From JBEKCP01 sp050014815 (lineage in GTDB: Bacteria > Planctomycetota > Planctomycetia > Pirellulales > Thermoguttaceae): a stretch of DNA of 7,770 nt. Positions 1 through 5,627 of this stretch are shown in pieces. The notes below the pieces were generated by a model. The model saw only the letters and a list, made by a program, of their open reading frames with translations. It was not told where the DNA came from and searched no databases. The stretch's first letter is position 1; the number at the start of each line of letters is the position of its first letter. The position numbers were made by a program, and so were the translations under genes. The stretch lies in the NCBI GenBank assembly GCA_050014815.1, contig JBEKCP010000279.1, forward strand, positions 1 through 7,770. The letters are read 5' to 3'.

Positions 1-163
1 CGGCCGGCCGGTCTCCCTTCGCGCCGGGGGCGCCGCCGGGCCAGAGCAGCTCGGTCTTCGGCGGGTCCGCCCCCGCCGAGGCGGCCAGCGAGGCCATCAC
101 GGTCAAGCCCAGTGCAAGTCGAACGAGTACGCGAAACCGCCGCGAAATGCCTTCAGTGGTCAT
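1..163 (-). CDS. Secreted alpha/beta-hydrolase, acetylxylan-esterase-like (5' end only)
   Basis: Only the first 54 codons are in the window; the gene runs off the left edge. The ATG at 163-161 follows GGAG with a 6-nt spacer, which supports this start. Residues 1 to about 32 look like a signal peptide: a basic segment with RRFRVLVR, then a hydrophobic stretch LALGLTVMASLAASAGA. The mature start then reads TELLWPGGAPGAKGDRPA. This LWP-x-GAPGA-x-G pattern is, from family knowledge, typical of planctomycete exported alpha/beta-hydrolases annotated as acetylxylan or carbohydrate esterases. The catalytic Ser, Asp and His lie outside the window, so the enzyme class is inferred from the N-terminus alone. 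It is divergent from the GH116-type glycosidase, which fits a role in removing acyl groups from a polysaccharide. A sulfatase or another secreted hydrolase cannot be excluded. Confidence 0.6.
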   Translation of the reverse strand, partial: MTTEGISRRFRVLVRLALGLTVMASLAASAGADPPKTELLWPGGAPGAKGDRPA

Positions 164-177
164 GGTCTGCTCCAAGA

Positions 178-208
178 GGTTGTTCGCCGCAAGGAAAGGG
201 TTGTTCGC
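178..208. repeat. Direct repeat GGTTGTTCGC, 21-bp period
   Basis: GGTTGTTCGC occurs exactly at 178-187 and 199-208. The start-to-start distance is 21 bp, about two helical turns. Both copies fall in the leader of the minus-strand esterase, between its -10 box and its start codon. That is a reasonable place for an operator, but regulator binding is inference. Confidence 0.5.
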
Positions 209-218
209 AGAAGGATCC

Positions 219-224
219 ATTATA
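219..224 (-). promoter_or_regulatory. Probable -10 box of the esterase gene
   Basis: Read on the minus strand, 224-219 is a perfect TATAAT, about 55 nt upstream of the esterase ATG. No convincing -35 hexamer is found 16 to 18 bp further upstream; the expected site reads roughly GTGTGC. If used, transcription would start near 212 and give a leader of about 50 nt containing the GGTTGTTCGC repeats. Confidence 0.4.
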
Positions 225-228
225 TGTC

Positions 229-317
229 ATGGACGCAGTTTGCACACCCTACGCACATAGGTCCCATGGGACCCACGGGTCCCATAAGTAATGGACGAAG
301 GTCGCACACCCTATGCG
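229..317. repeat. 27-nt direct repeat pair flanking a palindromic GGTCCCAT element
   Basis: Positions 229-255 and 291-317 match at 22 of 27 bases; both begin ATGGACG and contain GCACACCCTA. Between them lies a palindromic block. GGTCCCAT occurs at 260-267 and 278-285, its complement at 266-273. ATGGGACCC (266-274) and GGGTCCCAT (277-285) form 9-bp arms with a 2-nt centre, and 261-272 is also a perfect 12-bp palindrome. There is no coding signal in it. I recall GGTCCCAT-type palindromes as dispersed intergenic repeats in planctomycetes, but this was not searched. It is probably a dispersed repeat; an operator for the divergent pair is the alternative. Confidence 0.6.
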
Positions 318-400
318 CCCATCCGCGATGGCGTATGATATGGCCGTAGGCTATCCTCTAGCAAGAGTTGGGCCAACATTCGGTTTGGGGAGATCGAGCC

Positions 401-3010
401 ATGTCGCAGTGCGAGGACGGCCGGGGCGGCGTCAGCCGGCGGCAATTCGTCGGGCTCGTGGGATTGGGCAGTGCGGCCCTGGCGGGCGGGATGCCGGTCA
501 TGGCCGGCCCCTTCGAGGCCGCCGAGTTCGAGAAGCTCGTGCCGGCCGACAAGAAGCTGAGCCGGCAGTGGGTCGAGTCGCTTTTCGCCCGCGGGACCCG
601 CACGGTCTACCGCGGCCGCGAATTGGCCAAGATCGGGATGCCCATCGGAGGCATCTGCGCCGGCCAGCTTTACATGGGCGGCGACGGACGGCTGTGGTGG
701 TGGGACATTTTCAACCAGCACCGGGGCACCGGCGACGCCCACTACGCCCGCCCGCCCAGCCCCGATTACCCCGTTGCGCAAGGCTTCACGCTCCGAGTCG
801 CGTCGGGCGGCAAGACGACCGACTGGCCGCTGGCGGCGGGCGGATTCTCCGAGATCACGTTCACGGGCGAGTACCCGATCGGCTATGTCGAATACCGCGA
901 CCCCAAATGCCCCATCGCCGTTTCGCTGGAGGCTTTTTCGCCCTTCATCCCGCTGGATCCGGACGACTCGCACCTGCCCGCCACGCTCCTCCGGTTCACC
1001 CTGAAGAACACGTCCGACGCGAAGGTTGACTGCGACCTGACGGGCAAGCTCGAGAACGCCGTGGGACGGGAAACCGCGGGCAAGTTCACCGTCGTGCGCA
1101 AGAACCGGATCGCCGGCGACAGTGCGATGCTCCTGCTGGAGTGCAGCGCCGACGCCGATCCGGCGGCCAAGTTTGCCAATCAGCCGGACTTCGGGACCAT
1201 GACCTTGGGTCTGCTCGGCGCCGGCGAAAAGGACGCGGCTGCCGCCAATGTCTTGAAAAATACCTTCGGCGTTTCGGAAGCCCCGGCGAAACCGGGCAGC
1301 CCGCCGCCGGTCGGCTCGGTCACCCGCCGGATCGTCCTGGAACCCGGCCAGTCGCACACCGCCACGTTCGTCGTGGCGTGGCATTTTACGAACATAACGC
1401 ACCTGAAGCTGTCCGGCATCGAGGGCCGCCGGTACGGCAAGCGGTTCAAGTCGGCCCGCGAAGTTGCCCAGTACATAGCCGCGAACTTCGAGAAACTGGC
1501 CGCCCAAACCCGGCTCTGGCACGACACCTGGTACGACTCGACGCTGCCCTACTGGTTCCTCGATCGCACTTTCTTGAACACGTCGATCCTGGCGACCAGC
1601 ACGGCGTACTGGTTCGGCAACGGCCGCTTCTACGGTTGGGAAGGGGTGGGCTGCTGCACCGGCACCTGCTGCCACGTGTGGCACTATGCCCAGGCCGTGG
1701 CCCGCCTCTTTCCCTCGCTGGAGCGGACCACCCGCGAAACGGTCGATTACGGCGTGAGTTTTCATCCGGCGACGGGCGTGATCGGCTTCCGCGGCGAGTT
1801 CGACCGGAACCTGGCGGTGGACGGCCAGGCGGGCACGATCCTGCGGGCGTACCGCGAGCACCAGATGTCGCCCGACGACGCCTTCCTCCGGCGCTGCTGG
1901 CCCCGGATCCGCCAGTCGATCGAGTGCCTCATCGCCCACGACCCCAACCGCGACGGCATCCTTGCCGGGGCGCAGATGAACACGCTCGACCAGCCGTGGT
2001 TCGGCAAGATTGCCTGGCTCAGCTCGCTCTACGTGGCGGCGCTGCGGGCCGGCGAGCAAATGGCCCTGGAGGCGGGCGATGAGCCGTTCGCCCGGCTCGC
2101 CGGCAAGATCGCCGCCGCCGGCACGGGCAACATCGACCGGCAACTCTTCAACGGCGAGTATTACTGCCAGGTCGCCGACCCGGAAAAACGCGACACCGTC
2201 GGCTCGTTCGACGGGTGCGAGATCGACCAGGTGCTCGGCCAGAGCTGGGCGTTTCAGGTCCACCTGGGCCGGATCCTGCCGGAGGAGAATACGAAGAAGG
2301 CCCTCCGGTCGCTGTGGAAGTACAACTTTGCGCCGGACGTCGGCCCGTTCCGCAAGACGCACCCGCAGGGCCGCTGGTATGCGATGGCCGGCGAGGCGGG
2401 CCTCCTGATGTGCTCCTGGCCCAAGGGCGAGCAGGCCCGCCTCCGCAAGGGCTTCGACTACTACTTCAACGAGTGCATGACCGGCTTCGAGTACCAGGTG
2501 GCCGGACACATGCTGTGGGAAGGCATGGTCGAGGAGGGCCTGGCCGTCGTTCGCGCCATTCACGACCGCTACCACGCCTCGCGCCGCAATCCGTGGAACG
2601 AAGTCGAGTGCGGCGACCACTACGCCCGGGCCATGGCCAGCTACGGCCTCTTCCTGGCGGCGTGCGGCTACGAGTACCACGGTCCCAAGGGCTACCTGGC
2701 CTTTGCGCCGCGCCTGACGCCCGACAATTTCCGCGCCGCCTTCACGGCCGCCGAGGGCTGGGGGACGTTCAGTCAGAAGGCGGAAGGTGGAAGGCGGAAG
2801 GCGGAAGTGGCCGTAAAGTGGGGCAAAGTGCGACTGAAGACGCTCGCGTTGGCCCTGCCCGAGGACGTTGTCCCGACATCCGTCAGCGTAACGCTCGACG
2901 ACAAACCGCTGCCAGGCAAGCATTCGGTCCGGCAAGGCCGCATCACCGTCACGCTCGCCGAGGATGCCGTGCTGGCGGCGGGCCAGACCATGCGGGTACA
3001 CATCGGCTGA
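401..3010 (+). CDS. GH116-type glycoside hydrolase with Tat signal peptide
   Basis: The 869-aa product is probably an exported beta-glycosidase of the GH116 (DUF608, GBA2-like) group, which hydrolyses beta-glucosides or beta-xylosides. The ATG at 401 is chosen over an in-frame TTG at 368 because GGGGAG (387-392) sits 8 nt before it. Residues 12-19 read SRRQFVGL, a twin-arginine motif, followed by a hydrophobic stretch and possible cleavage after A35. The N-terminal beta domain has GMPIGGICAGQLYMGGDG (79-96) and WWWDIFN. The (alpha/alpha)6-barrel part shows GWEG with E414, DGQAG (474-478), NTLD with D530, and a GSFDGCEIDQVLGQSWA segment (601-617). From memory of characterised GH116, E414 and D530 are the candidate nucleophile and acid/base. 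After E414 the segment reads GVGCCTGTCCHVWHY, Cys-rich and unlike GBA2. The C-terminal beta segment contains a heptamer repeat tract translated as QKAEGGRRKAE (about 792-802). Substrate is not predictable. Confidence 0.85.
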   Translation: MSQCEDGRGGVSRRQFVGLVGLGSAALAGGMPVMAGPFEAAEFEKLVPADKKLSRQWVESLFARGTRTVYRGRELAKIGMPIGGICAGQLYMGGDGRLWWWDIFNQHRGTGDAHYARPPSPDYPVAQGFTLRVASGGKTTDWPLAAGGFSEITFTGEYPIGYVEYRDPKCPIAVSLEAFSPFIPLDPDDSHLPATLLRFTLKNTSDAKVDCDLTGKLENAVGRETAGKFTVVRKNRIAGDSAMLLLECSADADPAAKFANQPDFGTMTLGLLGAGEKDAAAANVLKNTFGVSEAPAKPGSPPPVGSVTRRIVLEPGQSHTATFVVAWHFTNITHLKLSGIEGRRYGKRFKSAREVAQYIAANFEKLAAQTRLWHDTWYDSTLPYWFLDRTFLNTSILATSTAYWFGNGRFYGWEGVGCCTGTCCHVWHYAQAVARLFPSLERTTRETVDYGVSFHPATGVIGFRGEFDRNLAVDGQAGTILRAYREHQMSPDDAFLRRCWPRIRQSIECLIAHDPNRDGILAGAQMNTLDQPWFGKIAWLSSLYVAALRAGEQMALEAGDEPFARLAGKIAAAGTGNIDRQLFNGEYYCQVADPEKRDTVGSFDGCEIDQVLGQSWAFQVHLGRILPEENTKKALRSLWKYNFAPDVGPFRKTHPQGRWYAMAGEAGLLMCSWPKGEQARLRKGFDYYFNECMTGFEYQVAGHMLWEGMVEEGLAVVRAIHDRYHASRRNPWNEVECGDHYARAMASYGLFLAACGYEYHGPKGYLAFAPRLTPDNFRAAFTAAEGWGTFSQKAEGGRRKAEVAVKWGKVRLKTLALALPEDVVPTSVSVTLDDKPLPGKHSVRQGRITVTLAEDAVLAAGQTMRVHIG
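2776..2810 (+). repeat. Heptanucleotide tandem repeat (GAAGGCG)n inside the GH116 gene
   Basis: Units of 7 nt run GAAGGCG (2776-2782), GAAGGTG (2783-2789), GAAGGCG (2790-2796), GAAGGCG (2797-2803), followed by a degenerate GAAGTGG. The reading frame is kept and encodes a basic, hydrophilic loop near the C-terminus. Seven is not a multiple of three, so gain or loss of a single unit would shift the frame and remove about 70 C-terminal residues. Confidence 0.8.
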
Positions 3011-3037
3011 GCCCCGGCCACAGAATAACTTCCAGAT

Positions 3038-3151
3038 TCAGCCACGGATGGAACACGGATCGAATGATCGACTTTGGCAGAATGAAGGTGGAATTCAAGC
3101 GATTAGTCTGGTTACACATCCGTGCATAATCCGTGTTTCATCCGTGGCTGA
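3038..3151. repeat. Inverted-repeat element of 11-nt CACGGAT units
   Basis: Arms 3038-3060 and 3129-3151 are reverse complements over 23 bp with one mismatch. Each arm is made of a 7-mer on an 11-nt period: CACGGAT at 3043 and 3054 on the left, ATCCGTG at 3118, 3129 and 3140 on the right. About 68 bp of unrelated sequence (3061-3128) separates the arms. It fills most of the 173-bp gap between the GH116 gene and the PAP2 gene. The arm sequence resembles a dispersed intergenic repeat that I recall from Planctomycetes, unsearched. As RNA it could form a long stem, but there is no T-run after it, so an intrinsic terminator is not supported. Confidence 0.75.
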
Positions 3152-3183
3152 GTCTTTCGGCCGTTCTTAAACGTGTATCGGGC

Positions 3184-3843
3184 ATGAAACAACTCATTGT
3201 CAAGACAGCCGTTGCGTTGACCCTGGGGGCCGTCGTGACGGCCATCTGCTACTACTTCGTCGACCGGCCCGTGGCCCTGTTCGTTTACGACCACTGGCGC
3301 GTGCCGGCGGACCTCTTGCAGTGGCCGGTGCGCATCTCCGGCCGGCTTCAGAATCCGGCGATGGCAACGGTCCTCTTGATCGTCCTGTGGCGGATATGGA
3401 GACCGGGGGGCCGCCTCCAGACGACGCTCGCGGCAAGCTCGGCGAGCCTGATCGTCGCGATGGTTCTCAAGGCGGTTCTGAAATGGGCGTTCGGCCGCAC
3501 CTGGCCCGGACCCTGGCCGTATGACGGGCCATCCCTGATCGGCGACGGCGCGTACGGTTTCCATCCCTTTCATCTCGGCCCGGCGTTCATGGCATTTCCC
3601 TCGGGACACGCCGCGATGACCTTCTCCGTCATTTCGGTGTTATGGCTCGCGTATCCGCGATGGCGATGGCTTTGGGCGATCGTTGCCGCCGGCCTCTCGA
3701 CGGCCCTGGTGGCGCTGAACTTCCACTTCGTCGGCGACGTGATTGCCGGCGCGCTCCTGGGCTCGATCACGGGGGTCTATGCGGCCCGCCTGTTCCGCGT
3801 GGCGGGAGACGACTTGCCGCGGCAGCCGCCCGGAACTGAATGA
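3184..3843 (+). CDS. PAP2-family membrane phosphatase
   Basis: The 219-aa product is an integral membrane phosphatase of the PAP2 / type 2 phosphatidic acid phosphatase superfamily. Members act on lipid phosphates such as phosphatidic acid, undecaprenyl pyrophosphate or lipid A phosphates; the substrate here is unknown. Motif 1 is represented by LKWAFGRTWP (K100, R105), where the usual RP is replaced by RTWP. Motif 2 is FPSGH (138-142). Motif 3 is NFHFVGDVIAG with H181 and D185 in the H-x3-D spacing, but the usual preceding Ser-Arg is not evident. About six hydrophobic segments are seen, near residues 4-26, 58-71, 83-97, 144-157, 161-179 and 186-200. The ATG at 3184 is preferred because the upstream in-frame GTG (3133) lies inside the inverted-repeat element. 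No clear ribosome binding site precedes it. The gene is convergent with the DUF1559 gene, with 26 bp between the stops. Confidence 0.85.
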   Translation: MKQLIVKTAVALTLGAVVTAICYYFVDRPVALFVYDHWRVPADLLQWPVRISGRLQNPAMATVLLIVLWRIWRPGGRLQTTLAASSASLIVAMVLKAVLKWAFGRTWPGPWPYDGPSLIGDGAYGFHPFHLGPAFMAFPSGHAAMTFSVISVLWLAYPRWRWLWAIVAAGLSTALVALNFHFVGDVIAGALLGSITGVYAARLFRVAGDDLPRQPPGTE

Positions 3844-3869
3844 AGTCGCGCGAGCCCGGGAGGCCGGCG

Positions 3870-4709
3870 CTACGGCCATTGGAATATTTCGCCTCCCGAG
3901 CAGGTTGACATGGCCTGGAACGTCTTGAAGTCGATATTGTAGCTGATCGGGGCGACCGAACCGTCGGCCCATGCAAACATCGCCATGTTCGCATGGTAGC
4001 TCCAGAAATGGAAGACGTGGTTCTCATTGGGCAAGCCCGGCGACAGGCCGTACTGCGCCGTGCAGAGGTTGTCGCCGTTGCCGGTTCCATCCCCCCAGCC
4101 GCAGTAAGTCCAGCCGTACCAAAGGTCAACCGGCAAGCCGCGTTCACCCATGATGAGCGTCCGCGACGCGCCATCGGTAACCTGGGCCAGGGTGATGCTG
4201 CCGCCGTAGAAAAGGATTCCGTCGTTGGCCGTCGGCGACGTCCCCATCATCCCCAAGTAATTCGTGCACCCATGATGTCCGTAGCCGGGAAACCCATACC
4301 AGATTTTCCCCCCGTTGGGATCGTCCGGGCAGACGTCGATGCTGAAGACATATTCCCCCGGATCCTGTCCCACGGGGACCGAGTTGGCCGCCTGGAAGCA
4401 GTCGCCCGGGTAGTTGTAGTTGCAAAGTGCGAAAACGTTCTGCGCTTCAAGGTAAGGCAGGAGCCTCGATTGAAACGACCACCACTTGTTCCGAACATTG
4501 CCGATGGGGAAGGTCCCGAAGGTACAGTGATACCCCTGGATGGCAATGCCGTATTGCTTGAGATTGTTTTGGCATTGGGTTCGCCGGACTGCTTCCCGAG
4601 CGCTCTGGACGGCCGGCAGCAACAACCCCATGAGGATGCCCAAGATGGTGACAACGATCAGGAGTTCAACCACCGTGAAGCCGAGTTTTGCCCAGTGCGA
4701 ACGCGACAT
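3870..4709 (-). CDS. DUF1559 protein with type IV pilin-like N-terminus
   Basis: The 279-aa product has the planctomycete DUF1559 layout. Residues 8-15 read KLGFTVVE, a prepilin peptidase site with cleavage expected after G10, F11 at +1 and E15 at +5. A hydrophobic helix LLIVVTILGILMGLLLPAV follows, then the family segment REAVRRTQCQNNLKQ and GTFPIGN. The C-terminal end carries the family's H-x-n-DGSV element as SYHANMAMFAWADGSV. These proteins are probably exported, membrane-anchored pseudopilins with an extracytoplasmic domain; their precise role is unknown, and planctomycete genomes carry large paralogous sets. The ATG at 4709 is chosen because CGGGAG lies 9 nt upstream and because longer starts would put about 28 odd residues before the prepilin leader. 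It lies 148 bp downstream of the lipoprotein gene on the same strand, so co-transcription is likely. Confidence 0.93.
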   Translation of the reverse strand: MSRSHWAKLGFTVVELLIVVTILGILMGLLLPAVQSAREAVRRTQCQNNLKQYGIAIQGYHCTFGTFPIGNVRNKWWSFQSRLLPYLEAQNVFALCNYNYPGDCFQAANSVPVGQDPGEYVFSIDVCPDDPNGGKIWYGFPGYGHHGCTNYLGMMGTSPTANDGILFYGGSITLAQVTDGASRTLIMGERGLPVDLWYGWTYCGWGDGTGNGDNLCTAQYGLSPGLPNENHVFHFWSYHANMAMFAWADGSVAPISYNIDFKTFQAMSTCSGGEIFQWP

Positions 4710-4772
4710 GATTGCCAGCTCCCGGCTGCCAGGATCACATCCCCGAACTTGGAATCCAGCGGACTTGATCAC

Positions 4773-4820
4773 TCCAGGATCGGCCGAGAACAACCTGGGA
4801 ATTCTTCAGCCGATCCTGGA
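4773..4820 (-). promoter_or_regulatory. 12-bp stem-loop between lipoprotein and DUF1559 genes
   Basis: TCCAGGATCGGC (4773-4784) and GCCGATCCTGGA (4809-4820) are perfect reverse complements with 24 nt between them; two more pairs can form past one mismatch. In the minus-strand transcript it lies about 37 nt after the lipoprotein stop and 63 nt before the DUF1559 ATG. It is not followed by a U-run. A processing, stability or partial termination signal that sets the ratio of the two products is possible; this is inference. Confidence 0.5.
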
Positions 4821-4857
4821 ATCTAACACCACCCGGGATGCGCGTCCATAACCAGTT

Positions 4858-5280
4858 CTAGGGGGAGAGCGTCAAGTTGCATTTGTGGATGCCGTCGTCC
4901 GTCAGGTCGGCGGACAGCGTCCATTGCATTTTCGGATCCGCGGGCGGTTTGGCCGATTCCGTGGGCTGCTTGGCGTTTCGATTTTCCAACCCCTCTCGCT
5001 TCGAAATGATCCGGTTCACGATCACGCGATGGGGGCCGGCCGTCGGACCATTGCTCCGGTCGAACCGATATCGGCCGTCGACCAGGTTCGCCGTCGCAGC
5101 GGGACCCGGGCGACCTTCGGCCGGAAGGAACGTGATCGACCCGCTCACGAGATCTCCGTCCGGGGCCGAAACCGATCCGCTTACCGGAAGCCGCTCGATG
5201 CGATTCCCCTTGCCGCACCCGCCCAACAGCAGGGCGGATCCGAGCAGAATCGACATCAGTCCGAATTGAGTGCAATACAT
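4858..5280 (-). CDS. Small secreted lipoprotein with a carboxypeptidase-regulatory-like fold
   Basis: The product is 140 aa from the ATG at 5280. A lipobox LLGGC ends a hydrophobic stretch ILLGSALLLGGC, so it is probably a lipidated exported protein. The mature part opens LPVSGSVSAPDGDLVSGSIT, followed by FLPAEGRPGPAATANLVDGR and YRF, then PHRVIV. This V-x-G-x-V, G-x-I-x-F, DG-x-Y pattern fits the transthyretin or carboxypeptidase-regulatory-like beta-sandwich of planctomycete lipoproteins that often accompany DUF1559 genes. The C-terminal half is polar and unrecognised. The start is uncertain. From 5280 the signal lacks basic residues, whereas in-frame GTG (5310) or TTG (5313) would add K, H and R. 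Those codons, however, lie in a small hairpin behind the tRNA, and no start has a Shine-Dalgarno sequence. DUF1559 follows in the same direction. Confidence 0.78.
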   Translation of the reverse strand: MYCTQFGLMSILLGSALLLGGCGKGNRIERLPVSGSVSAPDGDLVSGSITFLPAEGRPGPAATANLVDGRYRFDRSNGPTAGPHRVIVNRIISKREGLENRNAKQPTESAKPPADPKMQWTLSADLTDDGIHKCNLTLSP

Positions 5281-5299
5281 CGGGAGACGATGGAAGCAA

Positions 5300-5317
5300 C
5301 TCTTGGCCACCAAAGAG
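5300..5317 (-). terminator. Possible weak terminator hairpin after the tRNA
   Basis: On the minus strand CTCTTTGG, a TGG loop and CCAAGAG form a 7-bp stem with one bulged T, followed by TTGCTT. It starts 11 nt after the tRNA 3' end. Stem and T-tract are both weak, so read-through into the lipoprotein gene is quite possible. Confidence 0.3.
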
Positions 5318-5328
5318 GTTACGCTAAG

Positions 5329-5402
5329 TAGCGGCGGTAGGAGTCGAACCTACGACACGCGGATTATGATTCCGCTGCTCTGACCAACTGAGCTACGCCG
5401 CC
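5329..5402 (-). tRNA. tRNA-Met (CAT anticodon)
   Basis: The minus strand folds into a full 74-nt cloverleaf. The acceptor is GGCGGCG paired with CGCCGCT, with a G1-T72 wobble and discriminator A73. The D arm is GCTC-AGTTGGTCA-GAGC. The anticodon stem GCGGA/TCCGC encloses ATCATAA, giving anticodon CAT, and the T arm is GTAGG-TTCGACT-CCTAC. No CCA is encoded. G1-T72 with A73 resembles elongator tRNA-Met of many bacteria; the first pair is not the unpaired type of initiator tRNA. A tRNA-Ile reading AUA through lysidine at C34 has the same anticodon and remains the main alternative. Base 32 is A rather than the usual pyrimidine. It lies 16 to 49 bp upstream of the lipoprotein gene on the same strand; its 5' end faces the integrase. 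Confidence 0.9.
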
Positions 5403-5454
5403 AAACATTTTCAATTCACGTCGTAAGTACCTTATTTGCAAGCACTTCTGTCAC

Positions 5455-5482
5455 TTGACTTCTCGGTGTCTCATGGTATGCT
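5455..5482 (+). promoter_or_regulatory. Sigma-70-like promoter of the integrase gene
   Basis: TTGACT (5455-5460) and TATGCT (5477-5482) are separated by 16 bp. A TG at 5474-5475 gives an extended -10. Transcription would begin near 5489 and leave a leader of about 98 nt holding the CGACAC repeat cluster. It lies between the tRNA 5' end and the integrase start. Confidence 0.6.
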
Positions 5483-5492
5483 AGAGGTAGTG

Positions 5493-5627
5493 CGACACCC
5501 GCACTACGCCCGACACTACGCCCGAACGCCCATTCCGACACCTTCTCGACACCCGGCACCGTAGTCCGACACCTGAAGTCTACGCCATGACCACGCCCGA
5601 CACCCGGCCGCCGAAACCGACACCTGA
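5493..5627 (+). repeat. CGACAC repeat cluster in the integrase leader and first codons
   Basis: CGACAC occurs seven times, at 5493, 5511, 5536, 5547, 5567, 5598 and 5618. Two larger repeats are embedded: CACTACGCCCGA is perfectly duplicated in tandem (5502-5513, 5514-5525), and a 30-nt block at 5547-5576 recurs at 5598-5627 with 24 of 30 matches. The second block is coding. The upstream sequence stays open in the integrase frame back to a TAG at 5488 but has no start codon. Candidate uses are arm-type integrase sites or an autoregulatory operator. Confidence 0.7.

Noticed and set aside
368..400. TTG at 368 as start of the glycosidase
   Set aside because: The ATG at 401 has a well-spaced GGGGAG and puts the twin-arginine motif at a normal distance from the N-terminus.
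311..3001. An 896-codon open frame on the minus strand opposite the GH116 gene
   Set aside because: It is the mirror of a high-GC gene. Its translation is rich in Arg, Ala, Gly and Val without domain motifs, whereas the plus strand shows a Tat signal, RBS and family motifs.
3133..3183. Upstream GTG start for the PAP2 gene
   Set aside because: It lies inside the right arm of the inverted-repeat element; the extra residues would be repeat-derived.
3854..3901. Inverted repeat (11-bp arms, one mismatch) as a terminator between PAP2 and DUF1559
   Set aside because: The loop is 26 nt, one arm is inside DUF1559 coding sequence and no T-run follows on either strand.
3993..4826. A 277-codon plus-strand frame opposite DUF1559
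   Set aside because: DUF1559 on the minus strand has a full prepilin leader and conserved DGSV end; the plus frame has no recognisable features.
5488..5586. N-terminal extension of the integrase through the repeat region
   Set aside because: The frame is open back to TAG at 5488, but contains no ATG, GTG or TTG.
5493..5627. CGACAC repeats as a CRISPR array
   Set aside because: Spacings are irregular (11 to 31 bp), the repeated unit is only 6 to 12 nt, and no cas gene is present.
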